From contig CAUHAO010000008.1 of NCBI GenBank assembly GCA_959604355.1, positions 1 through 64,000 of the forward strand: a stretch of DNA of 64,000 nt, written 5' to 3'. This document shows positions 37,681-45,364 of this stretch, piece by piece (the stretch's first letter is position 1; each line of letters opens with the position of its first letter). The DNA comes from an uncultured Eubacteriales bacterium. Its GTDB lineage: Bacteria; Bacillota; Clostridia; Oscillospirales; UBA644. The notes below the pieces were generated by a model. That model saw only the letters and a list, made by a program, of their open reading frames with translations. It did no database searches and was not told where the DNA came from. The position numbers and the translations under genes were made by a program.

Positions 37681-38313
37681 ATGAAGAACTACCGTTATGT
37701 GCTGTGGGACTTCAACGGCACTCTGCTCGACGACGTTTCGACAGGCATTGCCGCAGTCAATACGCTCCTGCGCCGCCGCGGAAAGCCCGAGATACCGTCG
37801 CGGGACGCTTACAGACGTGTTTTCCGCTTCCCGATAATCGACTATTACAAGGACATCGGTTTCGATTTTTCGGCGGAGGATTTCGACACCGTTGCCGTGG
37901 AATGGATGCGCGAATATGAGCTCAACGACCGCCCCGTGCTCTGTCACGGCGTGAAAAACGCGCTTGAAAAATTCCGCCGCATGGGGGTCCAACAGCTGAT
38001 AATCTCCGCGTCCGAGATACGGCTCCTGCGCCGTCAGCTCCGAGACCTCGGCATCGACGGCTATTTTTCAGATGTTCGTGCAAGAAATGATATCTATGCA
38101 GCGGACAAGACCTCCATTGCCGTCAACTGGGCGGCACACGCGCCTCCGGCACCGACTGTTTTCATCGGTGACACGACACATGACGCCGAAACAGCACGCG
38201 CGATAGGCGCGGACTGCGTACTCGTCGCGAACGGTCACCAATGCCGCGAAACACTCGAAAAATGCGGTTTCCCCGTTGCGGATACCGCGGATGAAATATT
38301 TGATCTGCTTTAG
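37681..38313 (+). CDS. HAD-family hydrolase
   Basis: A 210-residue soluble phosphatase-like protein. Motif I is LWDFNGTLLDD with the nucleophilic Asp 10; motif II is LIISAS; motif III contains the Lys in AADKTSI; motif IV is FIGDTTHDAETARAIGADCV. A helical cap lies between motifs I and II, as in phosphoglycolate phosphatase-like enzymes. The substrate is unknown. AAAGGAGG lies upstream; an ATG at 37618 lies too close to the promoter. The transporter gene follows after 12 nt. Confidence 0.88.
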   Translation: MKNYRYVLWDFNGTLLDDVSTGIAAVNTLLRRRGKPEIPSRDAYRRVFRFPIIDYYKDIGFDFSAEDFDTVAVEWMREYELNDRPVLCHGVKNALEKFRRMGVQQLIISASEIRLLRRQLRDLGIDGYFSDVRARNDIYAADKTSIAVNWAAHAPPAPTVFIGDTTHDAETARAIGADCVLVANGHQCRETLEKCGFPVADTADEIFDLL

Positions 38314-38325
38314 GAGGATTTATAT

Positions 38326-39282
38326 ATGTGGTTCATTTTTACCGTAGTCTGTATGCTCGGATGGGGCATGGCAGACCTGTTTTATAAGAAAGGCTCTGAC
38401 GAAAACGACCGTTTCTCGCATCTGCGCATAGCCGTCTGGGTCGGTATCGTCATGGGCGTGTGCGCGTTCGCGCTTCTCCCGTTTGCGGAAAGCGGAATTC
38501 AGGTGCTCAATTTATCCAACATCGTCAAATACGCTCCCGCGTCACTCTGTTACATAATTTCAATGGTCATCGGCTATGCGGGCCTGCGTTATCTTGAACT
38601 TTCCATCGTCTCGCCCGTTCAGAACGCGTCGGGTGCTCTGTCTGCGGTCTGCATTCTTGTCTGGTTCATCGCTGCGGGAAAGATAGAAAGCATCTGGGAC
38701 GAATTTTCCGCGCTCGATATCATAGGCACGGTGTGCATCGTTGCGGGTGTTATCGTGCTTGCGTTTGTCGAACAGCGTCTTTCCCGTGCGGAAAGCAAGC
38801 TTCCCGAATCCGAGAGAAAATACCGCTTCGGCGCGCTCGCGCTCCTTTTCCCCTTGCTTTACTGCGTTTTTGATACCATCGGCACCGCTGCGGACGGAAT
38901 AATCCTCGACGAGGAAACGGGCCTCGGTCTCGGAGAGATAGACGTGATCGTGCTCTACGGGCTTACGTTCTTCGCCGCGGGCATCGTCGCGTGGATATAT
39001 CTGCTCCTGCGCGAGAAAAAGCCCTATAACCCGTTCGCTAAGGGGCAGCGCACAAAAGGCGTCGCCGCTCTCTGTGAGGAGTTCGGACAGGTCTTCTACG
39101 TCTACGCAATGTCGTCAAAGCCCATTCTTGCCGCACCCATGATTGCGTCCTACTGCATCGTGTCAATGCTTTTATCTCGCGTCCTGCTCAAAGAAAAACT
39201 CAAAGCGTCACAGTACGCGTGTGTCGCAGCCGTCGTCGTCGGTATAGTCATGCTCGGCATCTCGGAAGGCCTTGCGGAGTAA
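38326..39282 (+). CDS. EamA/DMT-like transporter
   Basis: A 318-residue protein with about ten hydrophobic helices. It starts WFIFTVVCMLGWGMADLFYK and ends YACVAAVVVGIVMLGISEGL, with two halves of similar layout, as in the drug/metabolite transporter superfamily (EamA). The substrate cannot be read from the sequence. AGGAGG precedes the ATG. It is probably co-transcribed with the HAD gene and is followed by five tandem terminator-like hairpins. Confidence 0.85.
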   Translation: MWFIFTVVCMLGWGMADLFYKKGSDENDRFSHLRIAVWVGIVMGVCAFALLPFAESGIQVLNLSNIVKYAPASLCYIISMVIGYAGLRYLELSIVSPVQNASGALSAVCILVWFIAAGKIESIWDEFSALDIIGTVCIVAGVIVLAFVEQRLSRAESKLPESERKYRFGALALLFPLLYCVFDTIGTAADGIILDEETGLGLGEIDVIVLYGLTFFAAGIVAWIYLLLREKKPYNPFAKGQRTKGVAALCEEFGQVFYVYAMSSKPILAAPMIASYCIVSMLLSRVLLKEKLKASQYACVAAVVVGIVMLGISEGLAE

Positions 39283-39310
39283 TAAAGATATAGAATAAAT
39301 CGAAACAAAA

Positions 39311-39484
39311 GAGGTGCGGCTTCGGTCGCACCTCTTGTTCTTTATAGGTTCGGCTTCAGTCGTAATTCTTGTTTTTTATAGGTGCGGCCTCGGTCGTACC
39401 TCTTGTTTTCTTTATAGGTGCGGCTTCGGTCGTACCTGTTGTTCTTTATAGGTTCGGCTTCGGTCGTAATTCTTGTTCTTTATA
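39311..39484 (+). repeat. Tandem array of five terminator-like hairpins, 34-36 bp
   Basis: Units begin near 39312, 39346, 39380, 39416 and 39450. The first, AGAGGTGCG-GCTTCGGT-CGCACCTCT followed by TGTTCTTT, is a good intrinsic terminator for the transporter gene. Later copies keep the GGTGCGGCTTCGGTCGTACC or GGTTCGGCTTCGGTCGTAA core with weaker stems. Confidence 0.9.
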
Positions 39485-39486
39485 AC

Positions 39487-39527
39487 GAAAAACAGAGCTC
39501 CCGATTTCCGTCGGGAGCTCTGAAAAA
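39487..39527 (-). terminator. Terminator of the repeat-rich zinc-ribbon gene
   Basis: CAGAGCTCCCGA (39493-39504) pairs perfectly with TCGGGAGCTCTG (39511-39522). On the minus strand TTTTTCG follows. It directly follows the stop codon at 39539. Confidence 0.9.
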
Positions 39528-39538
39528 TAATGTTAAGC

Positions 39539-40225
39539 TTAAGCAAGAGGCGCGGGAATGTAGGGGCTGAAGAACGTGCCGATGGCGGCGAGTATCTGCG
39601 GCGCGAAGATCGCAATGATAAGTACCGCCGCAAGCACGACCGCGAGGATTATCAGCGCCGCTATGAGCTGACCTCTGATATAATTCACCTTCGTCTGATA
39701 TTTCGAGCCGCCGCACAGAAGCACGAGCCATACGATTATGTTTACGACGGGTATCGCGAGGAGAATGTGCAGGCCTATCCATCTGCCGAGGCCCATCGGG
39801 TCCTCGATTTTGTTGTCTGCGGGCACATAATACTGCTGCGCGGGAGCCGCGGGAACGGTCTCCGCCTTCGGCTCGGGCGTTTTCTTTTTCGCCGCGGGAA
39901 CATAGACGTGCTGTGCCGCGGGTTTTGCTTCTTCAACAGTCGCCTTTGCTTCTTCGACAGGCGCTTTTGCTTCTTCGACGGGTGCTTTTGCTTCTTCGAC
40001 GGGCGCCTTTGCCTCTTCGACAGGCGCTTTTTCTTCTTCGACGTGCGCCTTTGCCTCTTCGACAGGCGCTTTTTCTTCTTCGACGTGCGCTTTTTCTTCT
40101 TCGACGTGCGCCTTTTCTTCTTCGACGGCTTTTGTCTCGTCCTCTGCGATTACCTGCGCGCCGCACGTCGGGCAGGATCTTACGCTTTCGTCGAGCTCCG
40201 CACCGCATTTTTCACATTTTGCCAT
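39539..40225 (-). CDS. Zinc-ribbon membrane protein with heptad repeat
   Basis: A 228-residue protein of unknown function. It starts with a zinc ribbon (AKCEKCGAELDE, then CPTCGAQV). Residues about 33-95 are a seven-residue repeat (VEEAKAP and VEEEKAH) encoded by a 21-bp tandem DNA repeat and predicted to be a charged helix. The C-terminal part has two membrane segments (GLHILLAIPVVNIIVWLVLL and LIAALIILAVVLAAVLIIAI). AGGAGGATT precedes the ATG. It lies upstream of the zinc ABC genes' end but has its own terminator, so it is probably separate. Confidence 0.75.
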   Translation of the reverse strand: MAKCEKCGAELDESVRSCPTCGAQVIAEDETKAVEEEKAHVEEEKAHVEEEKAPVEEAKAHVEEEKAPVEEAKAPVEEAKAPVEEAKAPVEEAKATVEEAKPAAQHVYVPAAKKKTPEPKAETVPAAPAQQYYVPADNKIEDPMGLGRWIGLHILLAIPVVNIIVWLVLLCGGSKYQTKVNYIRGQLIAALIILAVVLAAVLIIAIFAPQILAAIGTFFSPYIPAPLA

Positions 40226-40282
40226 ATCGGAATCCTCCTGTAAAATTTATATCGTTGTCCCCGAAGGGAATGTTTCACACGG

Positions 40283-41110
40283 TTATTTTTTTGCCGCGTT
40301 TTTAACCTCGCCTGCCGCCGCGAACGCGATAAACGCGATGATGTTCGCGCATACGACGCTTGCGCCCGCGGGAGTGTCCCACATATACGAAACGGTCATG
40401 CCCGCGAAGAAGCACAGAAGGCTTATTACAGCCGAAACGACTATCACGGACGAAAATTTCTTGCATACGCGCATCGCCGAAAGGGCGGGGAAGATGATGA
40501 GACTCGATATGAGCATCGCGCCCATCATGCGCATGCCCAGCACTATCGTCACCGCCGTAAGCAGGGCAAGCAGCGCGTTATACGCGTCTGCGTTCGTTCC
40601 CGTCGCGCGTGCGAAAGTCTCGTCGAACGTCACCGCGAAAAGACGTGAGTAAAACAGCACGAACAGCACAAGCACCGCCGCCGCGAGCGCAAGGCTCACC
40701 CACACGTCCGTGTGGCTCATTGAAAGGATACTGCCGAACATATAATTATATACATCCGTGTTCATGCCGTTGCCGAGGGATATCGCCATAACGCCCACCG
40801 CGAGCGCGCCCGTAGAAATGAGCGCCACCGCCGCGTCTCCCTTTATCTTTGCCGACGAGCTTATCCGCAGCAGCAGAAACGCCGCCGCTATCACGACGGG
40901 TACTGCGACCGCGAGCGGAGCGAGATTCAGCACCGCCGCCACCGCCATCGCGCCGAAACCGACATGACTCAGCCCGTCGCCTATCATAGAGTAGCGTTTA
41001 AGCACGAGGCTCACGCCGAGCAGAGCCGAGCAAAGCGCCACCGCAGCGCCCACGAGCAGAGCACAGCGCATGAAATCGTAGCCCAGCATTTCTTTTATCG
41101 CGTCAATCAT
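40283..41110 (-). CDS. znuB: Zinc-type ABC transporter permease
   Basis: A 275-residue membrane protein of the ABC-3 family, with about eight hydrophobic helices. The start MIDAIKEMLGYDFMRCALLV, the segment MIGDGLSHVGFGAMAVAAVL and the end with ALRMMGAMLISSLIIFPAL-like sequence follow that family. It forms the channel for the ATPase and the binding lipoprotein encoded just upstream. The ATG at 41110 overlaps the ATPase stop (ATGATTGA). Zinc is likelier than manganese, as argued at the binding protein. Confidence 0.88.
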   Translation of the reverse strand: MIDAIKEMLGYDFMRCALLVGAAVALCSALLGVSLVLKRYSMIGDGLSHVGFGAMAVAAVLNLAPLAVAVPVVIAAAFLLLRISSSAKIKGDAAVALISTGALAVGVMAISLGNGMNTDVYNYMFGSILSMSHTDVWVSLALAAAVLVLFVLFYSRLFAVTFDETFARATGTNADAYNALLALLTAVTIVLGMRMMGAMLISSLIIFPALSAMRVCKKFSSVIVVSAVISLLCFFAGMTVSYMWDTPAGASVVCANIIAFIAFAAAGEVKNAAKK

Positions 41111-41822
41111 CGTCGTGCACACAGCCTTTCTGTAAAAAAGCCCTGCCCACGTCGCTCGTGACATAATCCTCTGTCTTTCCGAAAAAAAGGGGGGTTGCTT
41201 TCATATGTAATATATGCGACGCGCGGTGAACGGATTCATGCACGTCGTGCGATACCATTATCACGGTTATGCCGTCGTCGCGGTTAAGGGATGTTATTAT
41301 ATCGTACATTTCCGCCGTCACTATCGGGTCAAGACCTGCCGTCGGCTCGTCGAGCAGAAGCATTTTCGAAGTCGCGCAGAGCGCGCGTGCAAGCAGCACT
41401 CGCTGCTGCTGTCCGCCCGAAAGGTCCTGATACGACTTGCGCGCGATGGACGTGATGCCGAGTTTTTCCATGTTGCGCGCCGCACGTTCGCGGTCAGCTT
41501 TCGTGTAAAACGGCGTGAACGAGTGGTTGTTGAGCGTGCCCGAAAGCACGACCTCGTTTACGGACGCGGGAAAGTCCTTCTGTATGCCCGTCTGCTGGGG
41601 CAGATATCCTATCTGACTGCGGCGCAGTCCGTCGCCGAGAACGATCTTTCCCTCCGATGGGCGTATCAGTCCGAGAAGCGCCTTTATGAGAGTGCTCTTT
41701 CCCGAACCGTTTTCGCCTATGACACAGAGAAAATCCCCCGGGCAGACCGAAAACGTCAGGCGGGTAACTACATTGCAGCCCTCATACGCGAGGGAAACGT
41801 CTTTACATTCTATAAGTGCCAT
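41103..41822 (-). CDS. znuC: Zinc-type ABC transporter ATP-binding protein
   Basis: A 239-residue ATPase with Walker A (GENGSGKST, about 36-44), signature LSGGQQQRVLLARAL and Walker B (LLLDEPTAGLD), then the switch histidine in VMVSHDVH-like sequence. It powers import by the permease. It lies one base after the binding-protein stop and overlaps the permease start by 8 nt. Confidence 0.9.
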   Translation of the reverse strand: MALIECKDVSLAYEGCNVVTRLTFSVCPGDFLCVIGENGSGKSTLIKALLGLIRPSEGKIVLGDGLRRSQIGYLPQQTGIQKDFPASVNEVVLSGTLNNHSFTPFYTKADRERAARNMEKLGITSIARKSYQDLSGGQQQRVLLARALCATSKMLLLDEPTAGLDPIVTAEMYDIITSLNRDDGITVIMVSHDVHESVHRASHILHMKATPLFFGKTEDYVTSDVGRAFLQKGCVHDDD

Positions 41823-41823
41823 T

Positions 41824-42774
41824 TTATCCTCTGTTAAGTGCTTTTTTCAGCGCCGCGGCGTTCGCCGTCATAAGGTCGATGTAGGTCACGCCCGCGTCAA
41901 ATTCCGCTTTTGTCACGTTGTGGCACGAGTGCAGCAAAGCGGTGTCCGCACCCGTCGCATCGGCTATCGTCCGCGCCGTCTTCATGTTTGAAAACTCTAT
42001 GTAAAACACGCACGGTATGCCATACTGCTTCACTCTGTCAATCAGCGCCGCCACGGTCTTCGCGCTCGGCTCGGTGTCCGACGCGCATCCGGGAAACGCC
42101 GCGTAATATTCAAGCCCGTATTCTTCCGCGAGATAACGGAACGGAAAGCGTTCGCCGACGACTATCGTTTTCAGCTCTGCGGAGTCTACGACCTCACGCA
42201 GAAGAGTGTCAAGACCCTTGAGCTCTTCCGTATACGCCGCGAGAGCCGCCCTGTAAGTCGCGTCCCCGTCGGTGTCTGCCGCGCAGAGCTTTTCGCATAT
42301 CGCGTCGCATATCTTCATCGCGTTTTTCGGCGACGTCCAAACATGCGGGTCGGGTTCCGCGTCTTCATGCCCGTGTTCAAGTCCATGCCCCGTGCCGTCA
42401 ACGTCCTCGTCTTCTTCGAGAAGCACCACGCAGTCGGTCATTTTGAGCACTTTCGAGCCGTCGAGCCCCACCGACGCGAGCACTTTCTCCACCCACACGT
42501 CGTTTTCGTCGCCCGTGCAGATGAACAGGTCACACTTGCCTATCGCCGCGATGTCCTTCGGGCTCGGCTCGTAGGAATGCGTCTCTTCACCGGGGGAGAG
42601 CAGCATCTTCACGTCCGCTCGGTCTCCCGCTATCTGCCGCGCGAAATCGTAGCCGGGAAAAATCGTGGATATAACGCTTATTTTACCGCTGTCGGACTGC
42701 GTCGGAGCGCATGCCGAAAATATCGCGCACATCGCCGCGCAGAACAGAGCGAGCAATATCAGTTTCTTTGCCAA
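41824..42774 (-). CDS. znuA: Zinc-binding ABC lipoprotein (ZnuA/AdcA-like)
   Basis: A 316-residue lipoprotein with signal and lipobox (FSAC, Cys 21). The cluster A-I fold of metal-binding proteins is shown by STIFPGYDFARQIAGD, EETHSYEPSPKDIAAI with a metal His, and DPHVWTSPKNA. A flexible loop rich in His, Asp and Glu (HGLEHGHEDAEPDPH) is typical of zinc rather than manganese binders. It is the first gene of an importer operon whose promoter carries a Fur/Zur-like palindrome, so repression by metal is likely. Confidence 0.9.
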   Translation of the reverse strand: MAKKLILLALFCAAMCAIFSACAPTQSDSGKISVISTIFPGYDFARQIAGDRADVKMLLSPGEETHSYEPSPKDIAAIGKCDLFICTGDENDVWVEKVLASVGLDGSKVLKMTDCVVLLEEDEDVDGTGHGLEHGHEDAEPDPHVWTSPKNAMKICDAICEKLCAADTDGDATYRAALAAYTEELKGLDTLLREVVDSAELKTIVVGERFPFRYLAEEYGLEYYAAFPGCASDTEPSAKTVAALIDRVKQYGIPCVFYIEFSNMKTARTIADATGADTALLHSCHNVTKAEFDAGVTYIDLMTANAAALKKALNRG

Positions 42775-42799
42775 GGGTAATGCCTCCGAGGGTTGAATT

Positions 42800-42814
42800 T
42801 GAAAATCGTTTTCA
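42800..42814. promoter_or_regulatory. Fur/Zur-type operator
   Basis: TGAAAATCGTTTTCA is a 7-1-7 inverted repeat with six of seven pairs, as in Fur-family boxes. It covers the predicted transcription start of the zinc importer operon. Confidence 0.6.
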
Positions 42815-42822
42815 TATTTTCA

Positions 42823-42851
42823 ATTATATCATCATATCCCCGAAAAGTAAA
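42823..42851 (-). promoter_or_regulatory. Promoter of the zinc importer operon
   Basis: Minus strand: TTTACT (42851-42846), a 17-nt spacer and perfect TATAAT (42828-42823). Confidence 0.6.
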
Positions 42852-42972
42852 TAGGCGCGTGTGACTTTTTAATGAAATTTGTATGTACGCGTACTCTCTT
42901 GTGAGGCACAAAAGCGCATTTCTTCGGCTTTTTTAGCCCTTGTCCGCGCGGGAGCGGCAGGTTGATTCCGGA

Positions 42973-43001
42973 TTGACATATCGGGCGCGAGGTGCTATAA
43001 T
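42973..43001 (+). promoter_or_regulatory. Promoter of the pseudo signal peptidase gene
   Basis: Perfect TTGACA (42973-42978), a 17-nt spacer and perfect TATAAT (42996-43001). Confidence 0.85.
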
Positions 43002-43033
43002 ATGTCCAATACGGAGAATTTCACGGAGACTGA

Positions 43034-43549
43034 ATGAAGCGTATGCTTAAAATATCAAAATACGCCGCATACATCCTTGCGGCAATCATCATCGTCTGCG
43101 CCGCGGCGCTCGCGGTACTGTCGATATGCGGTTACGTGCCGATACCCGTGCGTACCGAGGCCATGCATGAGCTGTACCCCGAGGGCTCACTGCTTTTCGT
43201 CACGCCTGCAGACCCCGAGGATATCAAAAAAGGCGACGTCATCACATATTATTACACCGACGGCACGCCTCTTACACAGCGCGTCGTCGAATTATCCGAC
43301 GAGGACCGATATTTCATCACCAAGGGAGACTCTTTCGCCGTCTCAGACGCCGCACCCGTCGCTTTTGAGAGCGTCATCGGCATCCCCGCGTTCTCGATAC
43401 CCGTTATCGGATTGGCAGCTGCCGCATTACAGACCTTTTGGGGCGGAGCGCTCGCGGTGCTTCTTCTCGTCGCCGTTGCTGCCGTCATTCTCATTCCCGA
43501 AAAGAAAATCGAGAAAAAAAACGAAAAGAAAATTAAAAGACAGAAATAA
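43034..43549 (+). CDS. S26 signal peptidase-like protein lacking catalytic residues
   Basis: A 171-residue membrane protein with two membrane helices (about 10-32 and 132-150) and an extracytoplasmic domain that follows the SipW/ER-type signal peptidase plan: YPEGSLLFVTP, KKGDVITYYYTDG, RVVEL, FITKGDSFAVSDAAPV. The serine that normally precedes Met in the SM.P motif is Ala (TEAMHE), and the histidine of the T-H-R-V motif is Gln (LTQRVVEL). It is therefore probably inactive as a peptidase. A regulatory or scaffolding role is possible. GGAG precedes the ATG. It is first in a rightward gene set, with its own strong promoter. Confidence 0.8.
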   Translation: MKRMLKISKYAAYILAAIIIVCAAALAVLSICGYVPIPVRTEAMHELYPEGSLLFVTPADPEDIKKGDVITYYYTDGTPLTQRVVELSDEDRYFITKGDSFAVSDAAPVAFESVIGIPAFSIPVIGLAAAALQTFWGGALAVLLLVAVAAVILIPEKKIEKKNEKKIKRQK

Positions 43550-43567
43550 AGCAGAGAGGGTTTATCC

Positions 43568-44494
43568 ATGAAAAAGAAAAATGAGGCGGTTTCGCTTCTT
43601 CTGATAGTCATCGCGGGCATCTCGTGGGGCTTCACGGGCATTTTTGCGCGCTATTTCCAGAATATGGGTGTCGATTCCGCGTCCGTCACCGCAATACGCA
43701 TCGTTTCCGCGGCAATATGCCTCACTCTGACGCTGTTTTTCTATGACAGGTCTCTTTTTCGCATAAAATTCCGTGATATATGGATATTCCTCTGCACGGG
43801 TCTTGTGAGCCTGCTTGTGCAGACGCTTCTTTATTTTAAATGTATGCACCTTACGTCCATCGCCGTCGCCGCAGTGCTCCTTTACACCGCTCCCATGTTC
43901 GTCATTCTGCTTTCGGCGCTCATTTTCAAGGAAAAGCTCACCGCCGTCAAATGCGTGTCCGTCATTATCGCCGTCGTCGGCTGCGGCTTCGTCACAGGTA
44001 TTTTCGGCGCGCCCCAATCCGTCAACGTCACGGGCATCCTGTTCGGTCTCGGCGCGGGCCTCGGCTACGCGTCATACTCAATTTTCAGCCGCTTTGCGAT
44101 AAACCGCGGCTACCGCTCGCTCACGATAACGCTCTACACGTTCCTGCTCTCGCTGCTCGGCATCGTCCCGATGCTTCTTATAATGAAGTCCGATATCTCT
44201 GTCACGCTCTCCGCGTTCCGCACCGGCGGCACCCTCGCCGTACTCATGGCACTCGGTATGGGAATTATCGGCGCGGCGCTTCCGTATATGCTCTATACGA
44301 TGGGACTTGAAGGCACCGAGGGCGGCAAAGCGTCCGTAACAGCGTCCGTCGAACCCGTCGCCGCCGCGATATTGGGCTTGATATTCTACGGCGAAAAGCT
44401 TTCGCCGCTCGTCATCTTCGGAATGGCGCTTGTCATTTTCGCTATCGTCCTTACTTCCGGTGTCATCAAATCCAGAAAGGGTGGGAATAAATGA
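43568..44494 (+). CDS. EamA family transporter
   Basis: A 308-residue protein with ten predicted helices in two EamA halves: ISWGFTGIFARYFQNMGVDS in the first, GLGAGLGYASYSIFSRFAIN opening the second, and EGTEGGKASVTASVEPVAAA followed by GEKLSPLVIFGMALVIFAI near the end. DMT transporters move amino acids or small metabolites; the substrate is unknown. It starts 18 nt after the pseudo signal peptidase gene, and its stop overlaps nrdG (ATGA). Confidence 0.9.
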   Translation: MKKKNEAVSLLLIVIAGISWGFTGIFARYFQNMGVDSASVTAIRIVSAAICLTLTLFFYDRSLFRIKFRDIWIFLCTGLVSLLVQTLLYFKCMHLTSIAVAAVLLYTAPMFVILLSALIFKEKLTAVKCVSVIIAVVGCGFVTGIFGAPQSVNVTGILFGLGAGLGYASYSIFSRFAINRGYRSLTITLYTFLLSLLGIVPMLLIMKSDISVTLSAFRTGGTLAVLMALGMGIIGAALPYMLYTMGLEGTEGGKASVTASVEPVAAAILGLIFYGEKLSPLVIFGMALVIFAIVLTSGVIKSRKGGNK

Positions 44495-45177
44495 TTTTCA
44501 GCGGCTTGCAAAAACTTTCTCTTCTCGATTTTCCCGCGCACACCGCTTGCACGGTGTTCACGCCCGGGTGTAATTTCCGTTGTCCGTTTTGCCATAACGC
44601 GTCCGTCGTGCTCGACGAGGCGGAGCAGATAGACGAGAGTGAGGTTCTCGCCTTGCTCGACAAGCGCAAGGGGATCCTTGACGGTGTTGCCGTCACCGGC
44701 GGTGAGCCTCTGATGCACCCCGAGCTCGAAGGCTTTCTCGAAAAAGTCAAGCAGAAGGGCTTTCTCGTCAAGCTCGACACGAACGGCTCTTACCCCGAAC
44801 GTCTTGCGGCTCTCGTGCGCGCGGGGCTCGTTGACCGCGTCGCGATGGATATAAAAAACAGCCGCGAAAAATACGCCGTTACCTCAGGCGCGCCCGCGCT
44901 CAATATAAATAAGATAGAGCAAAGCGTCTCTTTCCTGCTTTCCGGCACCGTCGATTACGAATTTCGCACTACCGTCGTCAAGGGGCTGCATACCGAGGAC
45001 GATTTCCGCGCGATAGGCGAGTGGATACGCGGCGCAAAAGAGTATTTTCTGCAGTCTTTCGTCAATTCCGGCGACATTCTCGGCTCGGGCTGCGATGCGT
45101 TTCCGCCCGAACAAATGCAGGCTTTTGCCGACATAGTCCGCCCGTATGTAAAGGCGGTAGCCTTGCGTGGTATCTGA
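44491..45177 (+). CDS. nrdG: Anaerobic ribonucleotide reductase activating protein
   Basis: A 228-residue radical SAM enzyme that generates the glycyl radical on NrdD. The 4Fe-4S site is CNFRCPFC (CxxxCxxC) near residue 27, followed by AVTGGEPLMHPE for SAM binding. The length matches NrdG/PflA-type activases of Clostridia. It overlaps the transporter gene by four bases. nrdD follows after 187 nt with its own promoter, so nrdG is mainly read from the upstream operon. Confidence 0.9.
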   Translation: MIFSGLQKLSLLDFPAHTACTVFTPGCNFRCPFCHNASVVLDEAEQIDESEVLALLDKRKGILDGVAVTGGEPLMHPELEGFLEKVKQKGFLVKLDTNGSYPERLAALVRAGLVDRVAMDIKNSREKYAVTSGAPALNINKIEQSVSFLLSGTVDYEFRTTVVKGLHTEDDFRAIGEWIRGAKEYFLQSFVNSGDILGSGCDAFPPEQMQAFADIVRPYVKAVALRGI

Positions 45178-45203
45178 ATATGGTATATTTTTTTTGAAAA
45201 AAA

Positions 45204-45250
45204 CATCAATATCTTGTGTTTTTGCTATTGACAATCGCAGATTTATGTGC
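45204..45250. promoter_or_regulatory. Pair of NrdR-box-like sites
   Basis: CATCAATATCTTGTGT (45204-45219) agrees at 13 of 16 positions with the NrdR consensus as I recall it (ACACAATATmTTGTGT). A weaker site lies exactly 31 bp downstream (45235-45250), inside the promoter spacer. NrdR boxes usually come in pairs about 31-32 bp apart. Repression of nrdD by NrdR is inferred. Confidence 0.6.
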
Positions 45251-45256
45251 TATAAT
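45228..45256 (+). promoter_or_regulatory. nrdD promoter
   Basis: Perfect TTGACA (45228-45233), a 17-nt spacer and perfect TATAAT (45251-45256). The leader to the start codon is about 100 nt and purine-rich, with a GGTGT/ACACC stem. Confidence 0.85.
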
Positions 45257-45364
45257 ATGAATTAAGCAAATAAGACCCTTGTCCCGGTGGAGAGGGAGAA
45301 GGTGTCAAATATTATACTATTACACCCGTGGGAAGGAAGCGGGGAAAGGAAACGGTGAACACAA

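Noticed and set aside
39311..39484. 34-36 bp repeats as a possible CRISPR
   Set aside because: No unique spacers; the unit is a terminator hairpin with its tail.
45257..45364. Cobalamin or other riboswitch ahead of nrdD
   Set aside because: The leader is purine-rich but lacks the conserved B12 box and other known riboswitch cores I could check by eye.
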